DNA of 64,000 nt from Candidatus Anaerobutyricum avicola. GTDB lineage: Bacteria; Bacillota; Clostridia; Lachnospirales; Lachnospiraceae. The DNA lies in assembly GCA_019113845.1 (NCBI GenBank), contig DXGQ01000054.1, forward strand, positions 1 to 64,000, written 5' to 3'. A program made the position numbers and the translations under genes. Under the pieces are notes generated by a model that did not search any database, had not been told where the DNA came from, and was given only the letters and a program-made list of their open reading frames with translations. Position 1 is the first letter of the stretch. Each line of letters opens with the position of its first letter. Below, in pieces: positions 9,657 through 19,242 of this stretch.

Positions 9657-10847
9657 ATGCTGAATAAAAAATCAGTAGATGATATCAATGTTAAAGGTTT
9701 AAGAGTTCTGGTTCGCTGTGACTTCAACGTACCTCTGCAGGATGGAAAGATCACAGACGAGAACCGTCTTGTCGCTGCACTGCCAACGATCAAGAAGCTG
9801 ATCGCAGACGGCGGAAAAGTGATCCTCTGCTCCCACCTGGGCAAACCGAAGGGAGAGCCGAAACCGGAATTATCCCTGGCTCCTGTAGCAGTACGTTTAT
9901 CTGAATTACTCGGACAGGAAGTAAAATTTGCTGCTGACCCTGAGGTAGTGGGACCAAACGCAAAGGCAGCCGTTGCGGCAATGAAGGACGGAGACGTTGT
10001 ATTATTAGAGAACACCCGTTACCGTGCAGAAGAGACAAAGAACGAGGACAACTTCTCCAAAGAACTGGCTTCTCTCTGTGATGTTTTCGTAAACGACGCT
10101 TTCGGTACCGCTCACAGAGCACACTGCTCCAACGTTGGCGTGACAAAATATGTTGACACAGCCGTTGTCGGATACTTAATGCAGAAAGAAATCGATTTCC
10201 TCGGAAATGCAGTCAACAATCCGGAAAGACCGTTCGTTGCTATCCTTGGCGGTGCGAAAGTTTCCTCCAAGATCTCCGTGATCAACAACCTGCTTGACAA
10301 GGTTGACACTCTGATCATCGGCGGCGGAATGGCTTATACATTTGCAAAAGCACAGGGCAATGAAGTTGGTAAATCCCTTCTGGAAGAAGACTATCTGGAT
10401 TACGCCAACGAGATGGTTGCAAAGGCAAATGAAAAAGGTGTGAACTTATTACTGCCGGTTGACACCGTTGTCGCAAAAGAGTTCAGCAATGATGCTCCTA
10501 GCCGTGTAGTTGAGGGCAGCATGGAGCCGGATGAGATGGGTATGGATATCGGACCGAAGACAAGAGAGATCTTCGCAGACGCTGTTAAGTCCGCAAAGAC
10601 CGTTGTATGGAACGGACCGATGGGCGTATTCGAGATGCCGAACTTCGCAAAAGGAACGATCGCTGTTGCAGAAGCACTGGCTGATATCGATGCAACGACC
10701 ATCATCGGCGGCGGAGATTCCGCAGCGGCCGTTAACCAGCTTGGTTTCGGTGACAAGATGACTCACATCTCCACAGGCGGCGGCGCTTCTCTGGAATTCC
10801 TGGAGGGCAAAGAGCTTCCTGGCGTTGCAGCAGCAAACGATAAATAA
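9657..10847 (+). CDS. pgk: phosphoglycerate kinase
   Basis: Transfers the acyl phosphate of 1,3-bisphosphoglycerate to ADP, giving ATP and 3-phosphoglycerate. It is 397 residues, the normal bacterial length. The N-terminal RCDFNVPL signature, the DAFGTAHR segment, [10 protein letters not shown] and the C-terminal nucleotide loop [13 protein letters not shown] are all present. Start at ATG 9657, preceded by AGAGGAG; the track's 19 extra codons come from the intergenic hairpin. It lies between gap and tpiA in glycolytic order, 18 bases ahead of tpiA. Confidence 0.98.
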   Translation: MLNKKSVDDINVKGLRVLVRCDFNVPLQDGKITDENRLVAALPTIKKLIADGGKVILCSHLGKPKGEPKPELSLAPVAVRLSELLGQEVKFAADPEVVGPNAKAAVAAMKDGDVVLLENTRYRAEETKNEDNFSKELASLCDVFVNDAFGTAHRAHCSNVGVTKYVDTAVVGYLMQKEIDFLGNAVNNPERPFVAILGGAKVSSKISVINNLLDKVDTLIIGGGMAYTFAKAQGNEVGKSLLEEDYLDYANEMVAKANEKGVNLLLPVDTVVAKEFSNDAPSRVVEGSMEPDEMGMDIGPKTREIFADAVKSAKTVVWNGPMGVFEMPNFAKGTIAVAEALADIDATTIIGGGDSAAAVNQLGFGDKMTHISTGGGASLEFLEGKELPGVAAANDK

Positions 10848-10865
10848 GAAAAGAGGAAATGTATT

Positions 10866-11615
10866 ATGCGTAAAAAGATTATTGCCGGTAACTGGAAAAT
10901 GAACAAGACTCCTAGCGAGGCTGTTGAACTTGTCAATATGTTAAAACCGCTCTGCGCGAACGATGACGTGGACGTTGTATTCTGCGTACCTGCCATTGAT
11001 ATCATTCCTGCTGTGGAAGCTGCCAAAGATTCCAATATTGCAATCGGCGCGGAAAACATGTATTATGAAGAGAGCGGTGCATACACAGGTGAGATTTCCC
11101 CGGCTATGCTGGTGGACGCCGGAGTAAAATATGTTGTTCTCGGACATTCTGAGAGAAGAGAGTACTTCGGAGAGACCAATCAGGATGTCAACAAAAAGAT
11201 GCTCAAAGCATTTGAACATGGCATCACTCCGATCATGTGCTGTGGTGAGACACTGGAGCAGAGAGAGCAGGGCGTGACCATGGAATTTGTACGTCAGCAG
11301 GTGAAGGAAGGCTTCAATGGCGTGACAGCAGAACAGGCTAAGACAGCTGTGATCGCTTACGAGCCGATCTGGGCTATCGGCACAGGCAAGACTGCTACAA
11401 CAGAGCAGGCACAGGAAGTTTGTGCGGAAGTTCGTAAATGCATCGCTGAGATTTACGATGACGCTACAGCAGCAGCAATCCGTATCCAGTATGGCGGAAG
11501 CGTAAACGCTAAGACAGCACCGGAATTATTTGCACAGGCAGATATCGACGGCGGTCTGGTAGGCGGCGCTTCTCTGAAAGCCGACTTCGGACAGATTGTA
11601 AATTACAACAAATAA
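10866..11615 (+). CDS. tpiA: triosephosphate isomerase
   Basis: Interconverts dihydroxyacetone phosphate and glyceraldehyde 3-phosphate. It is 249 residues, the usual size. Catalytic residues are visible: Lys11 in GNWKMNK, His94 in LGHSERR and Glu166 in [12 protein letters not shown]. The phosphate loop YGGSVNAKT and GGLVGGASL close the barrel. It follows pgk closely, with AAGAGGAAA before the ATG, so the two are almost certainly cotranscribed. Confidence 0.98.
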   Translation: MRKKIIAGNWKMNKTPSEAVELVNMLKPLCANDDVDVVFCVPAIDIIPAVEAAKDSNIAIGAENMYYEESGAYTGEISPAMLVDAGVKYVVLGHSERREYFGETNQDVNKKMLKAFEHGITPIMCCGETLEQREQGVTMEFVRQQVKEGFNGVTAEQAKTAVIAYEPIWAIGTGKTATTEQAQEVCAEVRKCIAEIYDDATAAAIRIQYGGSVNAKTAPELFAQADIDGGLVGGASLKADFGQIVNYNK

Positions 11616-11624
11616 GAATCAATG

Positions 11625-11705
11625 TGGGGGCTGTTGCATGAATATCTGATTTTTCGGGTATTGGCGGCAGCCCCGCTTTGCGCAGTCGGACCGACAGCGC
11701 AGAAG
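11625..11705 (+). other. tandem hairpins between tpiA and gpmI
   Basis: A first stem pairs GGGGCTG with CAGCCCC across a long loop. A second pairs TGCGC-GTCGG with CCGAC-GCGCA around a single base. Neither has a T-run. They may set mRNA stability or processing between the two genes. Confidence 0.4.
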
Positions 11706-11733
11706 AATTCAGATTTTTACAGGAGATTTTATT

Positions 11734-13278
11734 ATGAGCAAAAAACCAACAGTGTTAATGATCTTAGACGGATTCGGATTAAATGACAATCCAAAGGCCA
11801 ATGCGGTTTACGAGGCAAAGACCCCGAATATCGACCGCATCATGGCAGAATATCCTTTTGTAAAAGGAAATGCCAGCGGACTTGCCGTTGGTCTTCCGGA
11901 CGGACAGATGGGTAACTCCGAAGTAGGACATCTGAACATGGGCGCCGGAAGAATCGTATATCAGGAGCTTACAAGAATCACCAAATCCATCGAAGACGGC
12001 GATTTCTTTGAGAACCCTGCTTTTCTTCAGGCAGTGGAGAACTGTAAGAAGAACAATTCCACCCTGCATCTGTATGGTCTCTTATCTGATGGCGGTGTAC
12101 ACAGTCACAATACCCATCTTTACGGTCTGTTAGAGCTGGCCAAGAGACAGGGACTTACCGATGTGTGCGTACATTGTTTCATGGACGGAAGAGATACCGC
12201 TCCGACCTCCGGCAAGGGCTATGTGGAAGAGCTGGTTGCCAAGATGGAAGAGATCGGCGTAGGTCAGATCGCCACTATCGAAGGCCGTTACTATGTCATG
12301 GACAGAGATACCCGCTGGGAGCGTGTGGAGAAAGCATATGAAGCGCTTGTTTACGGTGAGGGCGTAAAAGCCACAGATCCGGTACAGGCTATGGCGGATT
12401 CTTACGCAAACGATGTGACAGATGAATTTATTCTTCCGACTGTCATTGAAAAAGACGGTAAGCCGGTGGGAACCTTAAAAGAAAACGACTCTGTCATCTT
12501 CTTTAACTTCCGTCCGGACCGTGCAAGAGAGATCACCCGTGCGCTCTGTGATCCGGAATTTACAGGATTTGAGAGAAGAAACGGCTACTTCCCGATGACA
12601 TATGTCTGCTTTACAGAGTACGACGCAACCATCCCGAATAAGATCGTTGCCTTCCACAAAGTAGAGATTACCAATACTTTCGGCGAGTTCCTGGCAGCCA
12701 ACGGCTTAAAACAGCTTCGTCTGGCAGAGACAGAGAAATACGCCCATGTAACCTTCTTCTTTAACGGTGGCATCGAGGTGCCAAACGAAGGAGAGGACAG
12801 AATCCTTGTGAAGTCCCCTTCTGTTGCCACTTACGACCTGCAGCCGGAAATGAGCGCTCCGGAAGTAGGGGAGAAGCTGGTGGACGCTATCCGCTCCGGC
12901 AAATATGATGTGATCATCATCAACTTCGCAAATCCGGATATGGTAGGACACACCGGTGTGGAAGCCGCAGCCATCAAGGCGGTCGAGACAGTGGATACCT
13001 GCGTGGGAAATGCAGTGAAAGCCATCGAGGATGTGGACGGTCAGATGTTTATCTGTGCGGACCATGGAAACTGCGAGCAGCTCATTGACTATGAGACAGG
13101 CGCTCCTCTTACTGCACATACGACCAATCCGGTGCCATTCATCCTTGTAAACTACGATAAGGACTACACATTAAGAGAGGGCGGATGCCTGGCAGATATC
13201 GCGCCTACCCTCATCGAGATGATGGGAATGGAACAGCCGGCTGAGATGACAGGCAAATCTCTTCTTATTAAAAAATAA
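11734..13278 (+). CDS. gpmI: 2,3-bisphosphoglycerate-independent phosphoglycerate mutase
   Basis: Manganese-dependent mutase that converts 3-phosphoglycerate to 2-phosphoglycerate in glycolysis, 514 residues. The phosphorylated Ser62 lies in GQMGNSEVGHLNMG. The metal-binding N-terminus ILDGFGLNDN, the phosphatase-like FRPDRAREITRAL, and the C-terminal FANPDMVGHTG and CADHGNCEQL motifs are all in order. GGAG lies upstream of the ATG. It is the last gene of the cluster and is followed by a strong terminator. Enolase, the next step, is encoded separately at 26.2 kb. Confidence 0.98.
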   Translation: MSKKPTVLMILDGFGLNDNPKANAVYEAKTPNIDRIMAEYPFVKGNASGLAVGLPDGQMGNSEVGHLNMGAGRIVYQELTRITKSIEDGDFFENPAFLQAVENCKKNNSTLHLYGLLSDGGVHSHNTHLYGLLELAKRQGLTDVCVHCFMDGRDTAPTSGKGYVEELVAKMEEIGVGQIATIEGRYYVMDRDTRWERVEKAYEALVYGEGVKATDPVQAMADSYANDVTDEFILPTVIEKDGKPVGTLKENDSVIFFNFRPDRAREITRALCDPEFTGFERRNGYFPMTYVCFTEYDATIPNKIVAFHKVEITNTFGEFLAANGLKQLRLAETEKYAHVTFFFNGGIEVPNEGEDRILVKSPSVATYDLQPEMSAPEVGEKLVDAIRSGKYDVIIINFANPDMVGHTGVEAAAIKAVETVDTCVGNAVKAIEDVDGQMFICADHGNCEQLIDYETGAPLTAHTTNPVPFILVNYDKDYTLREGGCLADIAPTLIEMMGMEQPAEMTGKSLLIKK

Positions 13279-13301
13279 GAAAAAGCAACAGGTATTATAG
13301 A

Positions 13302-13397
13302 TAAAAGAGCCTCCGACAGAAAATAAACGGGACGGGCAGGGGCAAGACCCTGGTGTCCCGGAGAGACTTTCCTGCCGGGGGCTTTTTTATTTTTGAT
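13302..13397 (+). terminator. terminator of the glycolytic cluster
   Basis: A nested structure: CGGGAC...GTCCCG encloses AGGG...CCCT, inside an outer imperfect stem that ends CTGCCGGGGGC followed by TTTTTTATTTTT. It ends the gpmI transcript. Confidence 0.75.
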
Positions 13398-13561
13398 ATT
13401 GGGAACACCGAAGGTTCCCTATTGGCACAAAAGGTGCTATAATGCAAAAAGATGTGGGCGAATGACAGCGCCCGGATGCGGCACATATATTTCCGAAGAC
13501 ATTCTTTAAAGGAAGAAAAAAAGTTGTGCCGGCAAACAATTGTAACCAGGAGGGATTGACA

Positions 13562-14431
13562 TTGAAACTTGGAAGAAACGATAAATGCTGGTGCGGCAGC
13601 GGCAGAAAGTATAAATCCTGCCATATGTCTTTTGATAACAGGATCAAAGATTATCAGAACCGTGGATATGAAGTGCCGGATCATCAGATGATAAAGACGC
13701 CGGAGCAGATTGAAGGGATCCGGGAAGCGGGAAAGAGAAACACTATGGTGCTGGATTACATTTCCCCATTTGTGAAGGAAGGCGTGACGACGGAGGAGCT
13801 GGACAGAAGAATCGAGGAATACACAAGAAAGATTGGCTGTATTCCGGCTTGTCTCCACTATCAGGGCTATCCGAAGAGTGTCTGCATTTCCGTGGATGAT
13901 GTGGTCTGCCATGGCATTCCGAGCGAAAAGCAGGTGTTAAAGAGTGGCGATATCGTCAATGTGGACTGTACGACCATCTATAACGGTTATTACGGGGACG
14001 CCTCCCGGATGTTCTGCATCGGGGATGTGCCGGAAGAGAAGCGTAAACTCGTGCGGGTGACGAAAGAGTGCCTTGACCTGGCTCTCGCGGCAGTGCATCC
14101 GTGGGGGACCATGGGCGACATGGGCTATGCCTGCAACACACACGCGGAAGAGAACGGATATACCATCGTCCGGGAGATCGGCGGACATGGCTGTGGCGTG
14201 CATTTTCACGAGGACCCGTGGATCAATCACATCGGTGTGCCGGATTCCGGACTTTTATTTGTGCCGGGCATGACATTTACCATCGAGCCGATGGTCAACA
14301 TGGGCAAGCCGGACGTCTATCAGGATGAAGAGGACGGCTGGACCATCTACACGCAGGACGGCAAGCCTTCCGCCCAGTGGGAGTACACCATCCTTGTGAC
14401 GGAAAACGGAACGGAGATACTCTCTTACTAA
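13562..14431 (+). CDS. map: methionine aminopeptidase with N-terminal SEC-C zinc motif
   Basis: Removes the initiator methionine from new proteins. The first 22 residues are a SEC-C motif, NDKCWCGSGRKYKSCH, a short zinc-binding element also found on SecA. The rest is a type I M24 peptidase. Metal ligands are in NVDCTTIYNGYYGDASR (two Asp), GGHGCGVHFHEDP (His), FTIEPMV (Glu) and QWEYTILV (Glu). I chose the TTG at 13562 because AGGAGGG lies 7 bases upstream and it gives the usual MKLGRND start. The track's GTG at 13526 has a poorer site. The length of 289 residues fits this subfamily. Confidence 0.93.
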   Translation: MKLGRNDKCWCGSGRKYKSCHMSFDNRIKDYQNRGYEVPDHQMIKTPEQIEGIREAGKRNTMVLDYISPFVKEGVTTEELDRRIEEYTRKIGCIPACLHYQGYPKSVCISVDDVVCHGIPSEKQVLKSGDIVNVDCTTIYNGYYGDASRMFCIGDVPEEKRKLVRVTKECLDLALAAVHPWGTMGDMGYACNTHAEENGYTIVREIGGHGCGVHFHEDPWINHIGVPDSGLLFVPGMTFTIEPMVNMGKPDVYQDEEDGWTIYTQDGKPSAQWEYTILVTENGTEILSY

Positions 14432-14525
14432 CCGGGAGCACGATCCTGATGGCATACGATAAGATTCTGGCGATATCATCCGGTGCCGGCAGCAGGATGA
14501 GACGCCGGGGAAAAGAGGTGATGGA

Positions 14526-15434
14526 GTGAACAGAAACAGCGGCGCAAAAAAGAAATATTATTATGCCTTTTTTGACGCAGAGTATACCTGTTTTATGGAA
14601 AAGGATACCTTTTTTGATAAAGAACATGGCGGAGAACTTTTGTCCGTGGGGCTGGTACTTTGTGATAAGAGCTTTAACCTGGTGAGAACCTATTATTCAC
14701 CAATCCATCCGATATATAATGCGAGACTGACCGGATACTGTAAAGAACTCACAGGACTCACACAGAAGGAGATCGACGAGGCTCCCTCTTATGAGGCGGT
14801 TTTTCAGGAGGTCTACCTGCTGCTGCAGGAGTATCCGGTGAAGGAGATATTTACCTGGGGAAACGACGCGCACACGATCCGCCATGATATAGAAAAAAAT
14901 CACCGGTTTGTGGCAAAAAGATTCCGCAAGATCGCCGGACAGCTGCAGGATATCACCCGGAGACTGACAAAGCGTGTCTATGGAAAAGGGATCACGCTGA
15001 GTCTCTCTGATATGAAGTATATCTGCGGGATGGAACATCACACGGCACACAATGCGCTGGAAGACGCAAAAGATCTGTACAGGATCACCCGGTGCTGCCT
15101 GCAGGAGAAGTATGATAAGGAAAAGGCGGCCCGGCTCGAGCAGTACATTCACAGCCGGGATGTCTATCATCAGTATAAGAGATTTAAAAAGCCGCCGGTT
15201 GTGCCCGATGCGCAAAAGCCGGCGCAGCCGGGAGAGAGAGCCGGGGAGAAGAAGGAGACCGGAGAGACGGCAGAAAGAATGTTAAAAGAGATTTCCATGC
15301 AATATATCGATGCGCTGAAAGACTGTTACCGGAGGGCAGATGGCACCTGCCTGCCGGAAATTCTGGCTCTGTGCGACGATATCCGGAGTCTGGTCGGGAT
15401 GGAGGCCAGGGACTGTCCGAAGCTGGAAGAGTGA
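14526..15434 (+). CDS. DEDDh 3'-5' exonuclease (DnaQ/KapD-like)
   Basis: A 302-residue protein whose first 190 residues form an RNase T/DnaQ exonuclease fold. Exo I is AFFDAEYTCF (Asp and Glu), Exo II lies around EIFTWGNDAHTIRHD and Exo III is HHTAHNALEDAKDLYRI (His and Asp). The C-terminal 100 residues are charged, possibly helical, and unrecognised. The GTG start has AGAGGTG 6 bases upstream. It follows the map gene by about 90 bases and may share its transcript. Substrate (RNA or DNA) is not evident. Confidence 0.82.
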   Translation: MNRNSGAKKKYYYAFFDAEYTCFMEKDTFFDKEHGGELLSVGLVLCDKSFNLVRTYYSPIHPIYNARLTGYCKELTGLTQKEIDEAPSYEAVFQEVYLLLQEYPVKEIFTWGNDAHTIRHDIEKNHRFVAKRFRKIAGQLQDITRRLTKRVYGKGITLSLSDMKYICGMEHHTAHNALEDAKDLYRITRCCLQEKYDKEKAARLEQYIHSRDVYHQYKRFKKPPVVPDAQKPAQPGERAGEKKETGETAERMLKEISMQYIDALKDCYRRADGTCLPEILALCDDIRSLVGMEARDCPKLEE

Positions 15435-15463
15435 TTTTTTTGAAGGAAAGAATGCTTTTTCAT

Positions 15464-15536
15464 GCAAAAACGGCAGTGAAAAACAACAAATTCGCAGCGA
15501 AAAATTGTTGCTTTTGCAAAAAGAATGTAGTAGAAT
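15464..15536 (+). promoter_or_regulatory. promoter of the binding-protein gene with overlapping inverted repeat
   Basis: TTGCTT (15508-15513), a 17-base spacer and TAGAAT (15531-15536) form a sigma-A type promoter. An inverted repeat, CAACAAATT (15484-15492) and AAATTGTTG (15502-15510), covers the upstream edge of the -35, with outer arms GCAAAA and TTTTGC. It is a candidate operator. Confidence 0.6.
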
Positions 15537-15548
15537 CGTAAGGAAGAA

Positions 15549-15590
15549 GAAAGGCGTTCTTATAGGATGACTGAAGGATGCCTTTTTTCA
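15549..15590 (+). terminator. terminator-like hairpin in the leader of the binding-protein gene
   Basis: AAAGGCGTTC pairs with GGATGCCTTT (two G-U pairs) and continues into TTTTTT. It begins only about 10 bases after the predicted transcription start, so it looks like an attenuator of the livJ-type gene. It could also end a transcript from the exonuclease gene. Confidence 0.55.
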
Positions 15591-15623
15591 TTATTTTATC
15601 ATTCTTGTAAGGAGGAAGAAAAA

Positions 15624-16853
15624 ATGAAAAAGTTAGTGACAGCAGCCCTTGTTCTCGCGATGACAGTGGGATGTCTGGCAGGCTGTGGCGGTTCCGGCGC
15701 TTCTGAGGAAAAGGATGCCAACGCATTCTACATCGGCGGAATCGGACCGACAACAGGAGCAACGGCGATTTATGGTAATGCGGCAAAGAACGGCGCGCAG
15801 ATCGCTATTGATGAGATTAATGAGGCAGGCGGTATCAACGGTGCGCAGATCGAGTATCGTTTTGAGGATGACCAGAATGACGCGGAGAAATCTGTCAACG
15901 CCTACAACACCTTAAAAGACTGGGGTATGCAGATCCTTTACGGTGCGGTAACAACAGCGCCTAGTATCGCAGTCGCAGATATGACAGCAACGGACAATAT
16001 GTTCCAGATCACTCCTTCCGCATCTTCCACAGATGTGATCGAAGGTAAGACCAACGTATTCCAGGTATGTTTCACAGACCCTAACCAGGGTACTGCATCT
16101 GCACAGTATATCGATGAGCATAATCTTGCCACAAAGATCGGTATCATCTACGACAGCTCCGATCCATATTCAACAGGTATCGAAGATAACTTTGTGAAAG
16201 AAGCAGAGTCCAGAGGACTGCAGATCGTCGCTGAGGAGGCGTTCACCGCCGACTCCAAGACAGACTTCCAGACACAGCTTCAGAAGGCACAGTCTGCAGG
16301 AGCAGACCTGATCTTCCTTCCGATCTATTATCAGGAAGCATCCATCATCCTGCAGCAGGCAAATAACATGGGCTACGCTCCGACCTTCTTTGGTGTGGAC
16401 GGTATGGACGGTATCCTTACAGTAGAGAACTTTGATACTTCTCTGGCAGAGGGCGTTATGCTCTTAACACCATTTGCGGCAGACGCACAGGATGACGCTA
16501 CCGTAAGCTTTGTTACCAAGTATCAGGAACAGTTCGGCGAGACTCCGAACCAGTTCGCGGCGGACGGTTATGATGCGATTTATGCGATCAAGGCTGCTAT
16601 CGAGCAGGCTGGTGTGACACCGGATATGGATGCTTCTGCCATCTGTGACGCCATGAAGACAGCGATGACACAGATTACCGTACAGGGTCTGACTGGTGAC
16701 GAGGGCGGTCTGAAATGGTCTGAGACCGGTGAAGTGAACAAGTCCCCGAAAGCAGTTGTGATCCAGAACGGCGTTTATGTCGGCATGGATTCTGACGCAT
16801 CTGCTGCTACGGAAGCAGCAGCTCCGGAGGCAGATACTGCCGCACAGCAGTAG
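15624..16853 (+). CDS. livJ: branched-chain amino-acid ABC transporter substrate-binding lipoprotein
   Basis: Extracytoplasmic solute receptor for the LivHMGF importer downstream. The 409-residue precursor has a lipoprotein signal with lipobox LAGC at about residue 20, followed by a Ser/Gly linker and the periplasmic-binding type I (Leu/Ile/Val) fold beginning FYIGGIGPTTGATAIYG. The C-terminus has a short Ala/Glu-rich tail. Start at ATG 15624 with AAGGAGGA upstream; the 19 extra codons in the track contain the leader hairpin. A terminator follows, so it is probably made in excess over the membrane subunits. Substrate could be Leu/Ile/Val or another small amino acid or amide. Confidence 0.93.
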   Translation: MKKLVTAALVLAMTVGCLAGCGGSGASEEKDANAFYIGGIGPTTGATAIYGNAAKNGAQIAIDEINEAGGINGAQIEYRFEDDQNDAEKSVNAYNTLKDWGMQILYGAVTTAPSIAVADMTATDNMFQITPSASSTDVIEGKTNVFQVCFTDPNQGTASAQYIDEHNLATKIGIIYDSSDPYSTGIEDNFVKEAESRGLQIVAEEAFTADSKTDFQTQLQKAQSAGADLIFLPIYYQEASIILQQANNMGYAPTFFGVDGMDGILTVENFDTSLAEGVMLLTPFAADAQDDATVSFVTKYQEQFGETPNQFAADGYDAIYAIKAAIEQAGVTPDMDASAICDAMKTAMTQITVQGLTGDEGGLKWSETGEVNKSPKAVVIQNGVYVGMDSDASAATEAAAPEADTAAQQ

Positions 16854-16937
16854 ATTTCTGCAAGACAGATGCGGGAAACGGCTCCCGGAAGAGTCCCTCT
16901 TCTATGAGAAGGATGGGATGACGGAAAAGAGCCCGGA

Positions 16938-16966
16938 AAAGGGCTGCGAAAGAGCAGCCCTTTTTT
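16938..16966 (+). terminator. terminator after the binding-protein gene
   Basis: GGGCTGC and GCAGCCC form a perfect stem with a 6-base loop, followed by TTTTTT. It probably lets only part of the transcription reach livHMGF. Confidence 0.88.
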
Positions 16967-17266
16967 CCTGTTTTCGAAGATGCTGCCTGTAAAAATGTCC
17001 ATCAGGATTCCGTTTTCGGATTTACGTCGAAGAGGTTTCTTAAGGATGGCGGCGGACAGCCGGGTGAGTGTTTCGAAGGATATAATTCCGCAGTCGGAAG
17101 GGCTGTGACCGGAAAGGCATCTCTCAGGATGCGGCTTTCCGGCAGGATTATATTTTTCGGAATGCTTACAAAATGACAGCTTTGACGCAGGAGTAAGCAG
17201 GTTGCAGGTACAGCAGGAGAAAGCTTGTACGGTACAGTTTTTAAGAAAGAAAAAAGAGGTGGAAAG
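16967..17266 (+). other. intergenic region before livH
   Basis: 300 bases without a gene. It holds one hairpin (17112-17141, GGAAAG and GCAT pairing with ATGC and CTTTCC) and no promoter I can defend. livHMGF is therefore either read through from livJ or started by a weak promoter here. Confidence 0.4.
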
Positions 17267-18148
17267 ATGAGTTTTATATCCTATTTACTCAATGGCATCA
17301 GTCTGGGAAGTGTGTATGCCATCATCGCGCTTGGATATACAATGGTGTACGGTATCGCAAAGATGCTGAACTTTGCCCACGGCGATGTCATTATGATCGG
17401 ATGCTACATCGTGTTTACCATGATGACGACGATGGGATTAAACCCGATCGTCAGTATTCTGGCAGCGATTGTCGGATGTACGGTTCTCGGTGTTGTCATT
17501 GAAAAGATTGCCTATAAACCATTGAGAAAGGCTTCGCCGCTGGCGGTTCTTATCACAGCTATCGGTGTCAGCTATTTCCTTCAGAACCTGGCGCTGATCA
17601 TTTTCGGCGCGGACACAAAGTCCTTTACCTCCGTGGTAAACATGGAGCCGATCCGTCTTGCCGGCGGCAAACTGGTGATTTCCGGTGTGACGATCGTGAC
17701 GGTAGTGGCCTGTATCATTATCGTGGCTGTACTCATGGCATTTATCAAAAAGACAAAAGCCGGACAGGCCATGTTGGCGGTTTCCGAGGATAAAGACGCA
17801 GCGCAGCTGATGGGCGTGAATGTCAATCAGACGATCTCCCTCACCTTCGCCATCGGTTCCGGTCTTGCGGCGATCGCCGGTGTGCTTCTGTGTTCCGCAT
17901 ACCCGACGCTCTCCCCTTATACAGGTTCCATGCCGGGTATCAAGGCGTTTACCGCAGCCGTTTTCGGCGGCATCGGTTCTATTCCGGGAGCGTTTATCGG
18001 TGGAATTCTTCTGGGAGTCATTGAGATCCTGGGAAGAGCCTACGTATCTTCTCAGTTATCCGACGCCATCGTGTTTGCTGTGCTCATTCTGGTGCTTCTC
18101 ATCAAGCCGACCGGAATTCTTGGCAAGCCAATTCATGAGAAAGTGTAG
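17267..18148 (+). CDS. livH: branched-chain amino-acid ABC transporter permease LivH
   Basis: First integral membrane subunit of the importer, 293 residues, about eight hydrophobic segments. Family features are the start SYLLNGISLGSVYAIIALGYTMVYG, the NFAHGDVIMIG stretch, the EDKDAAQLMGVNV coupling loop near residue 180 and the AFTAAVFGGIGSIPGAFIGG segment. Start at ATG 17267 with AGAGGTGG upstream. It is followed 12 bases later by livM. Confidence 0.95.
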   Translation: MSFISYLLNGISLGSVYAIIALGYTMVYGIAKMLNFAHGDVIMIGCYIVFTMMTTMGLNPIVSILAAIVGCTVLGVVIEKIAYKPLRKASPLAVLITAIGVSYFLQNLALIIFGADTKSFTSVVNMEPIRLAGGKLVISGVTIVTVVACIIIVAVLMAFIKKTKAGQAMLAVSEDKDAAQLMGVNVNQTISLTFAIGSGLAAIAGVLLCSAYPTLSPYTGSMPGIKAFTAAVFGGIGSIPGAFIGGILLGVIEILGRAYVSSQLSDAIVFAVLILVLLIKPTGILGKPIHEKV

Positions 18149-18160
18149 GTGGAACGCAAG

Positions 18161-19240
18161 ATGAAGAATTTCAGTTTAAAAAATATGAAAAAGACAACAA
18201 AGAATCATTTTATCACCTATGCTATGGTGATCATTGTATTTGCCGTCGTGCAGTTCATGGTTTCCGGCGGTATGATGTCCAGTCTGATGCAGGGACTTCT
18301 GGTGCCGCTCTGTACTTATTCGATCGTAGCGGTGGGGCTTAACTTATGTGTCGGCTATCTGGGCGAGCTCAGTCTGGGACATGCCGGATTTATGTGCGTC
18401 GGTGCGTTTTCCAGTGCATTTTTTACGAGATATATGGAAGATTCCGGCATGAATCCGAATCTTCGTTTTTTGCTGGCGCTGATCATCGGTACGCTGGCAG
18501 CTGCGATATTCGGCTGCCTGATCGGTATCCCGGTGCTCCGTCTCAGGGGCGACTATCTTGCCATCGTGACACTTGCTTTCGGTGAGATCATAAAAAATGT
18601 GATCAACGTTATGTATGTGGGAAAAGACAGTTCCGGTCTGCACATTTCCATCAATGATAATGCTTCCTTCACATTAGATGACACAGGAGATATGATCATT
18701 GACGGCGCCATGGGAATTACGGGAACACCCCGGCAGTCGACCTTCCTGATCGGTATCCTCATCCTTCTGGTGAGCCTTTTTGTGGTATTTAATCTGGTAA
18801 ATTCCCGCAGCGGCCGTGCGGTCATGGCGATCCGTGACAATCGTATTGCGGCAGAGTCCGTAGGGATCAACATCACAAAATATAAGCTGATGGCATTCAG
18901 CATTTCCGCAGCCATCGCCGGAGCAGGCGGCGTTCTCTATGCCCACAATCTGTCCACACTGACAGCGCTCCCGGCAAACTTTGGTTACAATATGTCCATC
19001 ATGATCCTTGTTTTCGTGGTGCTCGGCGGAATCGGAAGCTTCCGAGGCTCCATCATCGCGGCGGTCATCCTGACCATGCTCCCGGAGGTACTCCGTGGTC
19101 TGGCAGATTACCGTATGCTCATCTACGCAATCGTGCTCATTGCGATGATGCTCTTTAACTGGGCGCCGAAGGCCATTGAATGGCGGCAGAGATTCTCTGT
19201 GAAAAAGCTCTTCCATAAACAGGCGAAGGGGGTACAATAA
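18161..19240 (+). CDS. livM: branched-chain amino-acid ABC transporter permease LivM
   Basis: Second membrane subunit, 359 residues, with a basic N-terminus and about nine hydrophobic segments. Typical LivM stretches are GYLGELSLGHAGFMCVGAF, RLRGDYLAIVTLAFGEI, the coupling loop AIRDNRIAAESVGIN and GGIGSFRGSIIAA. Start at ATG 18161, 8 bases after AGGTGG; the track's GTG four codons earlier lacks spacing. It ends 2 bases before livG. Confidence 0.95.
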   Translation: MKNFSLKNMKKTTKNHFITYAMVIIVFAVVQFMVSGGMMSSLMQGLLVPLCTYSIVAVGLNLCVGYLGELSLGHAGFMCVGAFSSAFFTRYMEDSGMNPNLRFLLALIIGTLAAAIFGCLIGIPVLRLRGDYLAIVTLAFGEIIKNVINVMYVGKDSSGLHISINDNASFTLDDTGDMIIDGAMGITGTPRQSTFLIGILILLVSLFVVFNLVNSRSGRAVMAIRDNRIAAESVGINITKYKLMAFSISAAIAGAGGVLYAHNLSTLTALPANFGYNMSIMILVFVVLGGIGSFRGSIIAAVILTMLPEVLRGLADYRMLIYAIVLIAMMLFNWAPKAIEWRQRFSVKKLFHKQAKGVQ

Positions 19241-19242
19241 TC

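Noticed and set aside
13279-13561. Riboswitch or T-box before the methionine aminopeptidase gene
   Set aside because: The structure there is best explained as the gpmI terminator; no conserved T-box or riboswitch core was found.
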